Shown: piece after piece, positions 16,946 through 25,516 of the stretch
Numbering within the stretch: position 1 is the first letter of the stretch
How the letters are laid out: each line of letters begins with the position of its first letter
NCBI GenBank assembly: GCA_919902765.1
Contig: CAKKRP010000087.1
Span: 1 to 36,728, forward strand
Direction: 5' to 3'
From: Gammaproteobacteria bacterium
Lineage (GTDB): Bacteria > Pseudomonadota > Gammaproteobacteria > S012-40
Length of the DNA stretch: 36,728 bases
Made by a program: the position numbers and the translations under genes
Notes under the pieces: generated by a model
Seen by the model: only the letters and a program-made list of their open reading frames with translations
What the model was told of the DNA's origin: nothing
Database searches by the model: none

Positions 16946-17377
16946 ATATCACCCCTTGCTGTGTATAATTTTTTGATTTGAACCAGTCGTAACATCGCGC
17001 TATATTATTCAGCGCCCTGCGATGCGGCGACTTCCCCTTACCCTACACATTCACTGCCGATGCATGTTTTTATGCATGTCCGACTTTATATGTTTTTAAT
17101 ATTAGTGCCTAACACTAGACTTTGTCAAATTACCCAAGTAAATCACAAGGCGGAATGGCAGAACTACACCTCGATTGTGGAGACTTATCATTATTTAACC
17201 CCTTCGCCTGCGCACTCGAAAAACGACAAAATTTTATTTTTCCAGACATTACCCGCCGTTGGAGTCGCGGTTTTGTACGTTAAAGCATGGGTATTGGGAG
17301 ATACTATGGGCGTGTTTCGTTAAACAGACGTTAATTTTTGAATTTAATTGTACGGTGTTCAATTACTTTAGACGGCG
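16946..17377. other. 432-bp intergenic region without a supported gene
   Basis: AT-rich sequence upstream of the secreted repeat-rich protein. The word ATGCATGT occurs twice close together near 17060. Short frames here lack ribosome-binding sites and recognisable features. No clear terminator or RNA gene was seen. Confidence 0.5.
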
Positions 17378-17830
17378 CTAGGGGTTGCTGGGGGGAGTGT
17401 CTGGAGCCGGACGCGTTACCGATGGCTCTAAACGCATTATATACTCTAATTGTTGTGTGGAATAAACCGTAGCAAGTTGTTCGCGCTGCCCGTTGCCGTG
17501 ATGCGGAAACGTCACCAATTCAATCATATCGCGCCGCCAGCGGTCCCACGCATGCGGGGGGCTGGTCGCCAGGGCCTGCAAGGTGAGTGTGTAGTCGTAA
17601 CCGGCGTGTTTGAATACGCGTTCTACAAAGGTTTTACGTTCGCCGGGTGGCAGCGTCGCCGGTCCTTGGGGGTATAAGTCACTCAATTCACGAAACGACG
17701 TGGCTAATCGCTCCAGCGCGATATGTTCACCCATAGGCGCTGCCGGGCGTGGCTCAGACTGGCATCCAAATAATACCAATGTGAAAACGAAATATATATT
17801 TACGGCGCTAAACAAGCTGTTGTTGGTCAC
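17378..17830 (-). CDS. Small lipoprotein, unrecognised
   Basis: A 150-residue protein with a hydrophobic N-terminus and lipobox LVLFGC, giving lipidation at Cys23, followed by SEPRPAAP. Residue 24 is Ser, which favours sorting to the outer membrane under the Lol +2 rule. The mature part is mostly helical (EHIALERLATSFRELSDLYP and later RDMIELVTFPHHGNGQREQL) and ends in a Pro-rich tail. The start is a GTG at 17830 and no convincing Shine-Dalgarno sequence is seen, so the start is the least certain part. It diverges from the small exported protein at 17987, with a CRP-type site between them. No function can be assigned. Confidence 0.72.
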   Translation of the reverse strand: MTNNSLFSAVNIYFVFTLVLFGCQSEPRPAAPMGEHIALERLATSFRELSDLYPQGPATLPPGERKTFVERVFKHAGYDYTLTLQALATSPPHAWDRWRRDMIELVTFPHHGNGQREQLATVYSTQQLEYIMRLEPSVTRPAPDTPPSNP

Positions 17831-17866
17831 GGGTTTGATCTAAACAATTGAAGAACCGTTTATATA

Positions 17867-17889
17867 AAGCGCCGTCTTGGCTGGCGCTT
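17867..17889. other. Hairpin in the divergent intergenic region
   Basis: A perfect seven-pair stem AAGCGCC/GGCGCTT with a nine-base loop lies between the two divergent starts, beside the CRP-type site. It lacks a T-run. Its role is unknown. Confidence 0.45.
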
Positions 17890-17903
17890 ACCTTACGTGA
17901 GAT

Positions 17904-17919
17904 TGTGACATAGATCACA
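17904..17919. promoter_or_regulatory. Perfect CRP-type operator
   Basis: TGTGA-CATAGA-TCACA matches both consensus half-sites of the E. coli CRP / Pseudomonas Vfr operator with the correct six-base spacing. It lies between the divergent lipoprotein and small exported protein genes and could act on either. Binding is inferred from the consensus. Confidence 0.7.
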
Positions 17920-17986
17920 CTTTGATGGTCAATTTTTTCGCGCCGTTACCGACATGTAGTCGTAGACCAAACAGGTTGTGCGACTT

Positions 17987-18370
17987 ATGCGGAGAATTGC
18001 CAAGGGATTACTGAGTATTGTTTTTGGACTGAGTGTTCTAGGATATCCAGAACGCGGCATGGCCTGGACGCAGGGCGATAGTTGGTGGGAGGGCGCCTAC
18101 CTGATTTTGCATGTAATGGATTGGGGACAAACACGCGATATCTCTACACGTTGCCGCATCGGTGAATATCGCGAATTAAACCCCGTGCTGGGCGCTTGCC
18201 CCGCGACCCAGCGCGTAAACCAATATTTCTTAGCCACGGCGGCGTTGCACGCCGGGTTGACCTATGTGTTACCGACCGATATGCGGCGTATGTTTCAAGT
18301 GGGGACGATAGGCTTGCAATTCAGTGTGGTGAACAGCAATGCGCAGATTGGTCTGAATATCGCCTTTTAA
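17987..18370 (+). CDS. Small exported or membrane protein, unrecognised
   Basis: A 127-residue protein from ATG 17987 (an in-frame GTG at 17978 would add three residues). Residues 1-22 form a basic, hydrophobic leader ending near GMAW. The mature part contains WWEGAYLILHVMDWGQTRDIS, a Cys pair (C in STRCRIGEYRELNPVLGACP) and a C-terminal hydrophobic region VNQYFLATAALHAGLTYVLP through TIGLQFSVVNSNAQIGLNIAF, ending in Phe. This looks like a small integral membrane protein of two to three helices. No family is recognised. A CRP-type site lies about 70 bp upstream. The stop overlaps the convergent PP2C gene by four bases. Confidence 0.72.
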   Translation: MRRIAKGLLSIVFGLSVLGYPERGMAWTQGDSWWEGAYLILHVMDWGQTRDISTRCRIGEYRELNPVLGACPATQRVNQYFLATAALHAGLTYVLPTDMRRMFQVGTIGLQFSVVNSNAQIGLNIAF

Positions 18371-19170
18371 TTAGTCACACCAATTAGACGCTTAGCCAAG
18401 CCCGTCAAGCCTTGCGACAGCGTAATTTTATCGATTTCACATACGACGGCGGTTACATTATCGCGTCCGCCATTGCGTTTCGCTTCATCAATCAAGGATT
18501 GTACGCGCATATCCAGGCCGATAGGGGTGGCTAAAATTTTTAAAATATTGCCGTTGTCTAACATATCGCTGAGGCCGTCTGAGCACAGCAAAAACAAATC
18601 GCCCGACATTACGCGCCCGGTGACGATATCGATATCGAGATCTTCCGTCTGGCCGACCGCCTTATAAATTGCATTGCGCAGCCAATGCGTTTTGGCTTCC
18701 TCCTGGTCGATCAGGCCTAAATCAAGCTGTTCCTGCACAAACGAATGGTCTTTGGTGATCTGGGTGATTTGGCGATTGCGAATTAAATAGGCGCGGCTAT
18801 CGCCGACGTGGCCCAAATAATAATCATTTCCCACGAAGGTCAACACCTCGGCGGTGCAGGCCATCCCTTTGGTTTCGGGGTGGTCGCGCGTATATTCTAA
18901 AATGGCGCGATTCGCGTTCGTAAAACTGCGGCGCAGCAGCGCAGAGTAATCGGTGCTCCATTCAAGAAAAGAGGCGAATTCGTGCGCGCAACTTTCGCAA
19001 AATAAGCGGCTCGCAATCTCGCCTGCGGCGGCGCCCCCGACGCCATCGGCGACTAGAAATAACGGCAGGTCGCTACGCACCAAAAATGCGTCTTCATTGT
19101 TCTGTCTTACACATCCTACGTCGGTGACGCCGCAGGCGTCCAAAACGACGGAATTACGCGGTGTATTCAT
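18367..19170 (-). CDS. PP2C-type serine/threonine protein phosphatase
   Basis: A 267-residue PP2C (PPM) phosphatase of the bacterial PrpC/Stp1 type. Metal-binding and catalytic motifs are visible: QNNEDAFL with D27, FLVADGVGG with D42-G43, LGHVGDSRAYLI, LLCSDGLSDML and RDNVTAVV. The usual MGGH has become VGGA, a mild departure. PP2C enzymes of this type use Mn2+/Mg2+ to dephosphorylate Ser/Thr and often pair with Hanks-type kinases or FHA proteins, none of which is nearby. The start overlaps the lpxH stop as ATGA, so translation is coupled. It is the last gene of a four-gene operon. Confidence 0.93.
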   Translation of the reverse strand: MNTPRNSVVLDACGVTDVGCVRQNNEDAFLVRSDLPLFLVADGVGGAAAGEIASRLFCESCAHEFASFLEWSTDYSALLRRSFTNANRAILEYTRDHPETKGMACTAEVLTFVGNDYYLGHVGDSRAYLIRNRQITQITKDHSFVQEQLDLGLIDQEEAKTHWLRNAIYKAVGQTEDLDIDIVTGRVMSGDLFLLCSDGLSDMLDNGNILKILATPIGLDMRVQSLIDEAKRNGGRDNVTAVVCEIDKITLSQGLTGLAKRLIGVTN

Positions 19171-19931
19171 TTATGTGCTTCTATTGTGGGTTGGAGGGTT
19201 TTAATACCGGCGACACGCGCATCGAGTAAGCGCCATTGGTGTGCGTCGCAGATGAGTGCGCTGGGTGTCTCCAGCCAGTCGCCCAATACGATGCGATACG
19301 CCCCGCCGGCGCTCAACTCAAACGGGTGTATCGCAGGCCTATGGGTATGTCCGTGGATCAGATATTGTACCTGATGTTGTTGCATGGTTGTCGCGACGGC
19401 TTGCGCGTTGACATCCATGATATCAGCGGGTTTTAGCCCCGCTTGAGATTTACTCATGGTGCGAAATTGCGCCGCCATTTCTATACGTTGCGCAATCGGC
19501 AAGGCGAGCGCTTGTTGTTGCCAGCGCGGGTCGCGCACCATGGCCCGAAAGGCTTGATATTCAATGTCGTCGGTACATAGCGCGTCGCCATGCGTCAGCA
19601 ACACGCGAGTACCGTATAAATCGACTACCGTGTCCTGGGCAATCAATCGCGCGCCGGTCATGTCTTCAAAGCGATTGCCTAGTAAAAAATCGCGGTTGCC
19701 GTGCATCACGAACAATTCGATTCCCGTCGCCGTCAGGTTATGCAAGCCGTCGATCGCCGTTTGTTGGTCGGGCAATACCGCATCATCGCCGAGCCAAGCC
19801 TCGAATAAATCGCCCAGTATATATATACGTTGCGTCGCCGCTTGGTGTACATGTAAAAAATCAAACACCATACGCGCAACATCGGGGCGTTGCGCGGCCA
19901 GGTGCATATCGGAGATGAAGAGCGTCGTCAT
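19167..19931 (-). CDS. lpxH: UDP-2,3-diacylglucosamine diphosphatase
   Basis: A 254-residue calcineurin-like metallophosphoesterase. Metal ligands are in the expected places: D8 and H10 (SDMHL), D41 (GDLFEAWLGDD), N79 (MHGNRDFL), H114 (LTHGDALCTDD), H193, H195 and H197 (HGHTHRP). LpxH hydrolyses UDP-2,3-diacylglucosamine to lipid X and UMP in lipid A biosynthesis at the inner membrane. Length is near the usual 240. It starts 15 bp after the cyclophilin stop, a neighbour pairing also seen in other gammaproteobacteria, and overlaps the phosphatase start. Confidence 0.95.
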   Translation of the reverse strand: MTTLFISDMHLAAQRPDVARMVFDFLHVHQAATQRIYILGDLFEAWLGDDAVLPDQQTAIDGLHNLTATGIELFVMHGNRDFLLGNRFEDMTGARLIAQDTVVDLYGTRVLLTHGDALCTDDIEYQAFRAMVRDPRWQQQALALPIAQRIEMAAQFRTMSKSQAGLKPADIMDVNAQAVATTMQQHQVQYLIHGHTHRPAIHPFELSAGGAYRIVLGDWLETPSALICDAHQWRLLDARVAGIKTLQPTIEAHK

Positions 19932-19946
19932 AGGTCGGTTTACGGT

Positions 19947-20549
19947 CTATTTTTTGTCAGATTCGACGGTGGCTTTTTTAATAATGACGCTGACGGCCGG
20001 CACGTCGTTTGGAAACGGTCCTTTGCCGCCCGTGGGGGTGTTGCGGATTTTATCCACGGTATCCATGCCGGAAACTACTTTGCCAAATACCGCATAGCCA
20101 AAACCCCGCGTCGTGTCCGCACGATAGTCTAGAAAATTATTATCAACGGTGTTGATAAAAAATTGCGCTGAGGCCGAATGCGGATCGGCGGTACGCGCCA
20201 TCGCGAGGGTGCCGCGCGTGTTGCTCAGGCCGTTATTGGCCTCGTTCTTAATCGGATTACGCGCCGGTTTTTGGGTTAAATTCTCAGTGAAACCACCGCC
20301 TTGTATCATGAAATTGGCGATCACGCGGTGAAAGACCGTGCCGTTATAAAATCCATCGCGTACATAGGTTAGGAAATTATCGACCGACAGCGGCGCTTTG
20401 TCGGGGTAGAGTTCTAAAACGATGTCGCCCATGGAGGTCTGTAGTCTAACGGTGGGCTTTTTTGCGCCCTCTGCCGCTATTGCGGGCGCGGCGCTGAGTG
20501 CGCCGGCAATGATTATCGCTAGCCATGGAAAAAATCTATTACGTGTCAT
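19947..20549 (-). CDS. Exported cyclophilin-type peptidyl-prolyl isomerase
   Basis: A 200-residue cyclophilin with an N-terminal signal peptide ([20 protein letters not shown] to AIAAEG), so it acts in the periplasm and resembles PpiA. Diagnostic blocks are [20 protein letters not shown], the active-site [14 protein letters not shown] and [21 protein letters not shown]. It catalyses proline cis-trans isomerisation in exported proteins. Its ATG overlaps the stop of the upstream ATPase as ATGA, and lpxH follows after 15 bp. The catalytic arginine of FHRV is present. Confidence 0.94.
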   Translation of the reverse strand: MTRNRFFPWLAIIIAGALSAAPAIAAEGAKKPTVRLQTSMGDIVLELYPDKAPLSVDNFLTYVRDGFYNGTVFHRVIANFMIQGGGFTENLTQKPARNPIKNEANNGLSNTRGTLAMARTADPHSASAQFFINTVDNNFLDYRADTTRGFGYAVFGKVVSGMDTVDKIRNTPTGGKGPFPNDVPAVSVIIKKATVESDKK

Positions 20550-22153
20550 ATTACCCTCGGTGGTGTGTAGTTGCCTGTCCGCGCCCTGATTTCGGATGCC
20601 AACGCATCGATATCTAGGGGTCGTTCGCTGTCTATAGTGATCGTAAAGGGATTTTCCTCCGCCGACAAGGGTTCGATGTGGGCGAGTTGTGTATGCAATA
20701 CCGATAAGGTAGCCTCCGATGCGTCGGATTGCTGTTGTTGGCGGGTCTCGATACGGGCTTTTAGCGTCTCTGGAGTGGCGTGGCAGTGGAGTATCGAAAA
20801 GGGTAGGCCGCGCGTCCGCGCAAGTTGGCGAAAGGCGGTGCGCTGTCGTTGCGTGAGAAAGGTGGCATCGACGAGCACCGCATAATCCCAGGTCACTAGA
20901 TTTTCTGTAAGGCTCAGCATGTGATCATAGGTCGCAGCGGTCATGGACGCTTGGTAAAGTCCACCGTGGGTCGGCGAATCACTATGTGCGTCGGGCGTCA
21001 GGCCCGCAAGGCGCTTGCGTGTGGTATCTGAGCGCACCCAGATGGCATCTACCGCAGCCGCCAACGCACGCGCTAAGGTCGATTTGCCAGAACCCGATAA
21101 ACCATGCATAATCAAAACAATAGGGGATTTTTTTTGGGTGTATTCAAAGGCTAGTTGGAGATGGTGGTGGACGCTGGCGCGCAATTCTTCAGCGCTCGAT
21201 GCAAGATTGTTTGCGAGTTGCACGCTGCGCAGCGTGGCGACCTTGGCGCGCACCAGGGCGCGGTAGACCAGATAAAAGCGCAATGTAATTACGCCGGCGA
21301 AATCACCCGTGCTGTCCAAATATTCGTTTAACAACGTGCGGCTGAGTTTGGGTGCTGAGTGATAATCCAAATCCATGATTAAAAAGGCAATGTCGGCAAC
21401 CGTGTCAATAAAGCGCAGGCCCTCATTGAACTCCAAGGCGTCAAAAGGCACTAATCTGTCGTTGCTAATTATGATGTTGGCGAGATGGAGATCGCCATGA
21501 CCTTCCCTGACATGATGCTGTTGTTTGCGCTGCTCCCAAATGGGCGTAAGTGACGTAATTTGGCGACATAGCCAAGATTCTACGTGGTTGAGGTACAATA
21601 GCTCAGGGCTGTCCGGTATTAGATTTGTGCGGAGTGGAATAAAGTTATCCATGGCTTGTTGTATGACCACAGGCGCTGACCCATGGCTTGCAGCGGCGGC
21701 CGCGCGCGCGGCAAGGCGGTGGAATTCGGCCAGCCGCGTGGCCAGATCGCGCATGTGCGCGGATGTCAGTTGATGGTTGGCGAGGGCCTGGCTAGCGAGG
21801 GCATTTGGTTTAAATTGGCGCATTTTGACCGCATATTCTAACGCCGGTGTTTGTCCTATGCGGGGTGTGTCCCAGGCGCCGCCGATGGCGACCACCGCAA
21901 GATACAAGTCGGGTGCGAGGCGTCGATTGAGACGGAGTTCTTCATGGCAATAGTGGGCGCGTAACGCCAAGGTGGAGAAATCCACGAAATCGAAAGTGAC
22001 GGGCTTTTTGATTTTGTAGGCGTATTCGCCGGTGAGGAAAATCCAGGAGATATGTGTTTCGAGCATGTGTATTTCAGTCGTCGCGTGGTCGTAGGCGGCG
22101 GCTGCGCACAATCCCGCGAGCATCCGCTCAATAGGCGACGGATCACGGGTCAT
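20546..22153 (-). CDS. Phosphotransferase-like / P-loop ATPase fusion protein
   Basis: A 535-residue two-domain protein. The N-terminal about 330 residues resemble an aminoglycoside-phosphotransferase-like kinase (COG2187), with the catalytic-loop-type motif [11 protein letters not shown] and a following [10 protein letters not shown] segment. The C-terminal about 190 residues hold a P-loop kinase domain (COG0645-like) with Walker [10 protein letters not shown]. The pair is often annotated as bifunctional aminoglycoside phosphotransferase/ATP-binding protein, but members are widespread in environmental bacteria and the true substrate is unknown; drug resistance should not be inferred. It heads the operon with cyclophilin, lpxH and the PP2C phosphatase, and diverges from mrcB. 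Confidence 0.88.
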   Translation of the reverse strand: MTRDPSPIERMLAGLCAAAAYDHATTEIHMLETHISWIFLTGEYAYKIKKPVTFDFVDFSTLALRAHYCHEELRLNRRLAPDLYLAVVAIGGAWDTPRIGQTPALEYAVKMRQFKPNALASQALANHQLTSAHMRDLATRLAEFHRLAARAAAAASHGSAPVVIQQAMDNFIPLRTNLIPDSPELLYLNHVESWLCRQITSLTPIWEQRKQQHHVREGHGDLHLANIIISNDRLVPFDALEFNEGLRFIDTVADIAFLIMDLDYHSAPKLSRTLLNEYLDSTGDFAGVITLRFYLVYRALVRAKVATLRSVQLANNLASSAEELRASVHHHLQLAFEYTQKKSPIVLIMHGLSGSGKSTLARALAAAVDAIWVRSDTTRKRLAGLTPDAHSDSPTHGGLYQASMTAATYDHMLSLTENLVTWDYAVLVDATFLTQRQRTAFRQLARTRGLPFSILHCHATPETLKARIETRQQQQSDASEATLSVLHTQLAHIEPLSAEENPFTITIDSERPLDIDALASEIRARTGNYTPPRVI

Positions 22154-22207
22154 AAAGAGAGCGCTTGCCGTGTGGGCAAATAGTTGTTTGGATGATATAG
22201 GAAGAAC

Positions 22208-24535
22208 ATGCGTTTACCTCGTTTAATGAAGTTCCGCTTGCAGAGAAAGCATATCACCATTTTACTGATCAGTGGGTTGATATTTTCCGTTTTGATCGTG
22301 ATTTACGGTGCCTATTTGAATCGCGTGGTGAGATTGAAGTTTGAGGGCAAGCGCTGGTCTGTGCCCGCGCATGTTTACGCACGGCCCTTGGAAATATTCG
22401 CCGGCGCGCGTATCCAGCCCGCTCAATTGACGGCCGAGTTGGCGATGCTTAAATACCAAATGACGGGGCGCACGCCGCTTGAAAATTCAGGCACATTTGC
22501 GCGCAATGGCGATGAATTTCAGTTGTATACGCGGACCTTTAATTATTGGGATGGCGAACAAAAGGGCAAGCGTGTACGCTTGTCGGTACAGAACGGCATT
22601 GTCAGCGAATTATTCGATACCGCAAAAGATCAACCGTTGGATTTATTACGCCTTGAGCCCGTTATGATCGGTGGAATCTATCCATCGCATAAAGAAGACC
22701 GCATTTTGGTCAAGTTGGATGAGGTGCCTAAACTCCTCATCGACACCTTGGTGGCGGTCGAAGATCGAAAATTTTATGAACACTATGGCATAGTCCCGAG
22801 CGCCGTTTTTCGCGCGGTCTTGACCAATATGCGCGCGCGCGGCGCGGTGCAAGGCGGGAGCACGCTGACCCAGCAATTGGTGAAGAATTTCTTTTTGACG
22901 AATGAGCGTTCGTTGTGGCGTAAATTTAATGAAGCGATTATGGCGCTGGAACTCGAGTGGCACTACGAGAAAAACGAGATTCTGGAAGCATATATGAATG
23001 AAATTTATCTAGGCCAGGACGGTAATCGCGCGATCCATGGATTTGGCATGGGTAGCCATTTTTATTTCGAAAAACCGCTCAGTGAACTGCGCGCCGACGA
23101 GGTTGCATTGTTGGTCGGCTTGGTCAAAGGGCCGTCGTTTTACGATCCGCGTCGTCATCCGGCGCGCGCCAAATCGCGACGAGACACGGCGTTAGAAGTC
23201 ATGCGCGATCAAGGATTGCTCGACCGCAAACAGGAACAAGCGGCGCGCGCGCGCGCGCTGAATGTGGTGCCGCAAGGGAATATGGGTGTGACACCTCATC
23301 CGGCGTTTATCGATTTGGTGCGGCGTCAGTTGCAACGCGATTATCAGGAACAGGATTTGACCTCCGAAGGCTTGCGTATCTTTACAACTATGGATCCGGT
23401 GGCGCAGGGCGTGGTCGAGAAAAATAATGAGCTTTATACCAAGAATTTAGAAAAAGGCCGCAATCTAAAAGAAGGGACGTTGGAATCCGCCGTACTGATC
23501 GCGGGTATAGAAAACGGCGAGATACAGGCGATAGTTGGCGGCCGCGATCCGAAATTTGCAGGATTTAATCGCGCCCTGGATGCCGAACGGCAAGTGGGGT
23601 CTTTGCTCAAACCCTTGGTGTATTTGACGGCGCTTGAGAGGGTGCCGGGTTTTAATTTGGCGACGTTATTGGACGATAGTAAATTTACCTATAATGTCAG
23701 TTCGCATAATGTCTGGGAGCCTGAAAATTACGATAAATCGTATCACGGACAAGTGCCGATGTTCGTGGCCTTGGCGAATTCCTATAATATTGCGGTGGCG
23801 CGCTTAGGCACTTCGGTGGGTATCGATAATATCGTGGACGTACTGCATAAATTAGGCATGCAACGCGAGATAACCCCCTATCCGTCGTTGGTGTTAGGCG
23901 CGCAAACGATGACGCCATTTGAGGTGACTCAGATCTATCAGACACTAGCCTCGGGCGGATTTCGGGCACCCTTGCGCGCGATACGCGAGGTGACGACATC
24001 GAATGGCCAACCCTTACAGCGATATACCTTGACGGTGGAGCAAGCGGTGTCGCCGACCTCCGTATATTTATTGTCTAGGGCCATGCAAAATGTGCCGCGT
24101 ATCGGTACGGCCAAGAGTTTGTACAATATGGTGCCGGAGTCCTTGCAAGTGGCCGGCAAGACAGGTACTACGGATGACATGCGCGATAGTTGGTTTGCGG
24201 GCTATACCGGTGATAAAGTCATGGTGACATGGCTGGGTGCGGACGACAATCGCGCCATGGGCTTTACCGGGGCCTCGGGGGCGTTGCAGATCTGGGGGCG
24301 TATCCTGGCCGCCCTGGGGGGATATCCGCTTGAATTGACCGCGCCACCCGATGTGACGGATATGATGATAGATCCCGTCTCTGGTTTGAAGGGCGAGGGT
24401 TGCCCAGGGGCGGTGGTAGTGCCCTTTGTGTCCGGTACGGCGCCGTCGGGGGATGCGCCGTGTGCCCAAGGGGTGTTAGAACGCGCGGTGAGCGGCACGG
24501 TTGAATGGGTTAAAGAGGCGATACAGCCGCGATGA
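22208..24535 (+). CDS. mrcB: Penicillin-binding protein 1B, bifunctional class A
   Basis: A 775-residue class A PBP. It has a short cytoplasmic tail, one membrane helix (about 15-37), a UB2H-like segment (about 60-150), a GT51 glycosyltransferase with catalytic E185 in AVEDRKFYEHYG and QGGSTLTQQLVKN, and a transpeptidase with S465-LLK468, S525-Y-N527 and K651-T-G653. All catalytic motifs are intact, so it should polymerise and cross-link peptidoglycan in the periplasm. The UB2H region identifies the 1B rather than 1A type. AGGAAGA lies before the start. The stop overlaps the next gene, a TPR lipoprotein, by four bases. Confidence 0.95.
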   Translation: MRLPRLMKFRLQRKHITILLISGLIFSVLIVIYGAYLNRVVRLKFEGKRWSVPAHVYARPLEIFAGARIQPAQLTAELAMLKYQMTGRTPLENSGTFARNGDEFQLYTRTFNYWDGEQKGKRVRLSVQNGIVSELFDTAKDQPLDLLRLEPVMIGGIYPSHKEDRILVKLDEVPKLLIDTLVAVEDRKFYEHYGIVPSAVFRAVLTNMRARGAVQGGSTLTQQLVKNFFLTNERSLWRKFNEAIMALELEWHYEKNEILEAYMNEIYLGQDGNRAIHGFGMGSHFYFEKPLSELRADEVALLVGLVKGPSFYDPRRHPARAKSRRDTALEVMRDQGLLDRKQEQAARARALNVVPQGNMGVTPHPAFIDLVRRQLQRDYQEQDLTSEGLRIFTTMDPVAQGVVEKNNELYTKNLEKGRNLKEGTLESAVLIAGIENGEIQAIVGGRDPKFAGFNRALDAERQVGSLLKPLVYLTALERVPGFNLATLLDDSKFTYNVSSHNVWEPENYDKSYHGQVPMFVALANSYNIAVARLGTSVGIDNIVDVLHKLGMQREITPYPSLVLGAQTMTPFEVTQIYQTLASGGFRAPLRAIREVTTSNGQPLQRYTLTVEQAVSPTSVYLLSRAMQNVPRIGTAKSLYNMVPESLQVAGKTGTTDDMRDSWFAGYTGDKVMVTWLGADDNRAMGFTGASGALQIWGRILAALGGYPLELTAPPDVTDMMIDPVSGLKGEGCPGAVVVPFVSGTAPSGDAPCAQGVLERAVSGTVEWVKEAIQPR

Positions 24536-25050
24536 AGTATTACTCGCCATCTATGCGCGTAGTGGGGCTGATAGCCGGGATGGCGGTTTTGGCAGGTGGT
24601 TGTGCCAGTAGGGGGCCTACTGCGCCCATTCGCAATATGTCGGTGGTGCCCGCGGATAAATCCCCGGCTGCGCCTATGGTGCTTGATGAAGCAGCGCTGG
24701 AAAGTTCCAAAAGTTCACAACAACGTGTGGCGCAGCGGCTATTGGATGAAGCGCAGGCCAAGCTTGAGCAGGGGCAGCTCGATGCCGCCGTCGCGATTAT
24801 TGAACGCAGTTTGCGCATAGATCCGCGTAACCCGCTGTTATGGCTAAAATTTGCGCAAATACGTCTGAAGCAAAGAAAGCCCGCCTTGGCCGAACAATTG
24901 GCGAATAAATCACTGGCCCTGGCGGCCGGTTCGCGCAGTGTGGTCACCGAAAGTTGGAGGGTGATCCTAGAGGCGCGTGCGGCAAGAGGAGACACCGGTG
25001 GGGCCAGAAATGCTCAAGACACCTTAAACACCTATAGCCGCGCAGACTAA
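24532..25050 (+). CDS. TPR lipoprotein, LpoP-like candidate PBP1b activator
   Basis: A 172-residue lipoprotein with lipobox VLAGGC (lipid on Cys24) and Ala at +2, favouring the outer membrane. After a low-complexity linker the mature part contains TPR-like helices: RLLDEAQAKLEQGQLDAAVAI, ERSLRIDPRNPLLWLKFAQI and KPALAEQLANKSLALA. Its ATG overlaps the mrcB stop (ATGA). In Pseudomonas aeruginosa the TPR lipoprotein LpoP is encoded beside PBP1b and activates it, replacing the unrelated E. coli LpoB. Position, lipidation and TPR content make this the likely equivalent here; activation itself is inferred. Confidence 0.85.
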   Translation: MKYYSPSMRVVGLIAGMAVLAGGCASRGPTAPIRNMSVVPADKSPAAPMVLDEAALESSKSSQQRVAQRLLDEAQAKLEQGQLDAAVAIIERSLRIDPRNPLLWLKFAQIRLKQRKPALAEQLANKSLALAAGSRSVVTESWRVILEARAARGDTGGARNAQDTLNTYSRAD

Positions 25051-25086
25051 TAAAGCCCCCATCCCCCACAGCCGATAGCATAGATG

Positions 25087-25115
25087 TTGCAATTGCATCT
25101 TTTATGGGTTATCTT
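25087..25115 (+). promoter_or_regulatory. Candidate promoter of the Xre-RES module
   Basis: TTGCAA (25087-25092), a 17-bp spacer and TATCTT (25110-25115) form a reasonable sigma70 promoter. The -35 lies in the palindromic word TGCAATTGCA, a possible Xre operator giving autorepression. This is inferred from sequence only. Confidence 0.45.
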
Positions 25116-25144
25116 TATTCAAATACATCTTCTTGGGGGTGGCA

Positions 25145-25516
25145 ATGACGGCCGTTCGACAGATCGTACCCGATCCAAGCGCAGTGTTATGCAAGGCCTT
25201 ATTTCGGGCCATTGATGCCTTAGGGCTGACGCAGGCGGATTTGGGGCAAATTATCGGGCTGGATCGCACCTCAATAACGCGTATAAAAAAGAAAGGCGAG
25301 CTTGATCCCGCGAGTAAATCCGGTGAGCTTGCGACGGTCATCGTGCGCATCTTTCGCGATCTTTATGTCTTAATGGGGGGCGATAGCGCGGCGATGCAAC
25401 ACTGGATGCAAACAATCAACTTACACCTAAATGGGCGGCCCAACGAACTCATGCGTCAAGCGCAGGGCTTGATCCTGGTGTTGACCTATTTGGATGCGAT
25501 GCGGGGTAAGGTTTAG
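25145..25516 (+). CDS. Xre/MbcA/ParS-type antitoxin
   Basis: A 123-residue antitoxin. The N-terminal half is an Xre-type HTH (LFRAIDALGLTQADLGQIIG, LDRTSITRIKKKG). The C-terminal half is the MbcA/ParS/Xre toxin-binding domain (DUF2384), with LNGRPNELMRQAQGLILVLT and YLDAMRGK matching its conserved end. Such proteins neutralise RES toxins and repress their own operon. The start at 25145 is preceded by GGGGGTGG; the frame also runs up to 25133, without better support. The stop TAG is immediately followed by the TTG start of the toxin. Confidence 0.92.
   Translation: MTAVRQIVPDPSAVLCKALFRAIDALGLTQADLGQIIGLDRTSITRIKKKGELDPASKSGELATVIVRIFRDLYVLMGGDSAAMQHWMQTINLHLNGRPNELMRQAQGLILVLTYLDAMRGKV

Noticed and set aside
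17060..17323. Open frame of 87 codons in the 432-bp intergenic region
   Set aside because: No ribosome-binding site, no recognisable features, and the composition is that of non-coding DNA.
20546..22153. Aminoglycoside-resistance gene
   Set aside because: Only the kinase-like fold is shared. The fused P-loop domain and housekeeping operon context make an antibiotic-modifying role unsupported.
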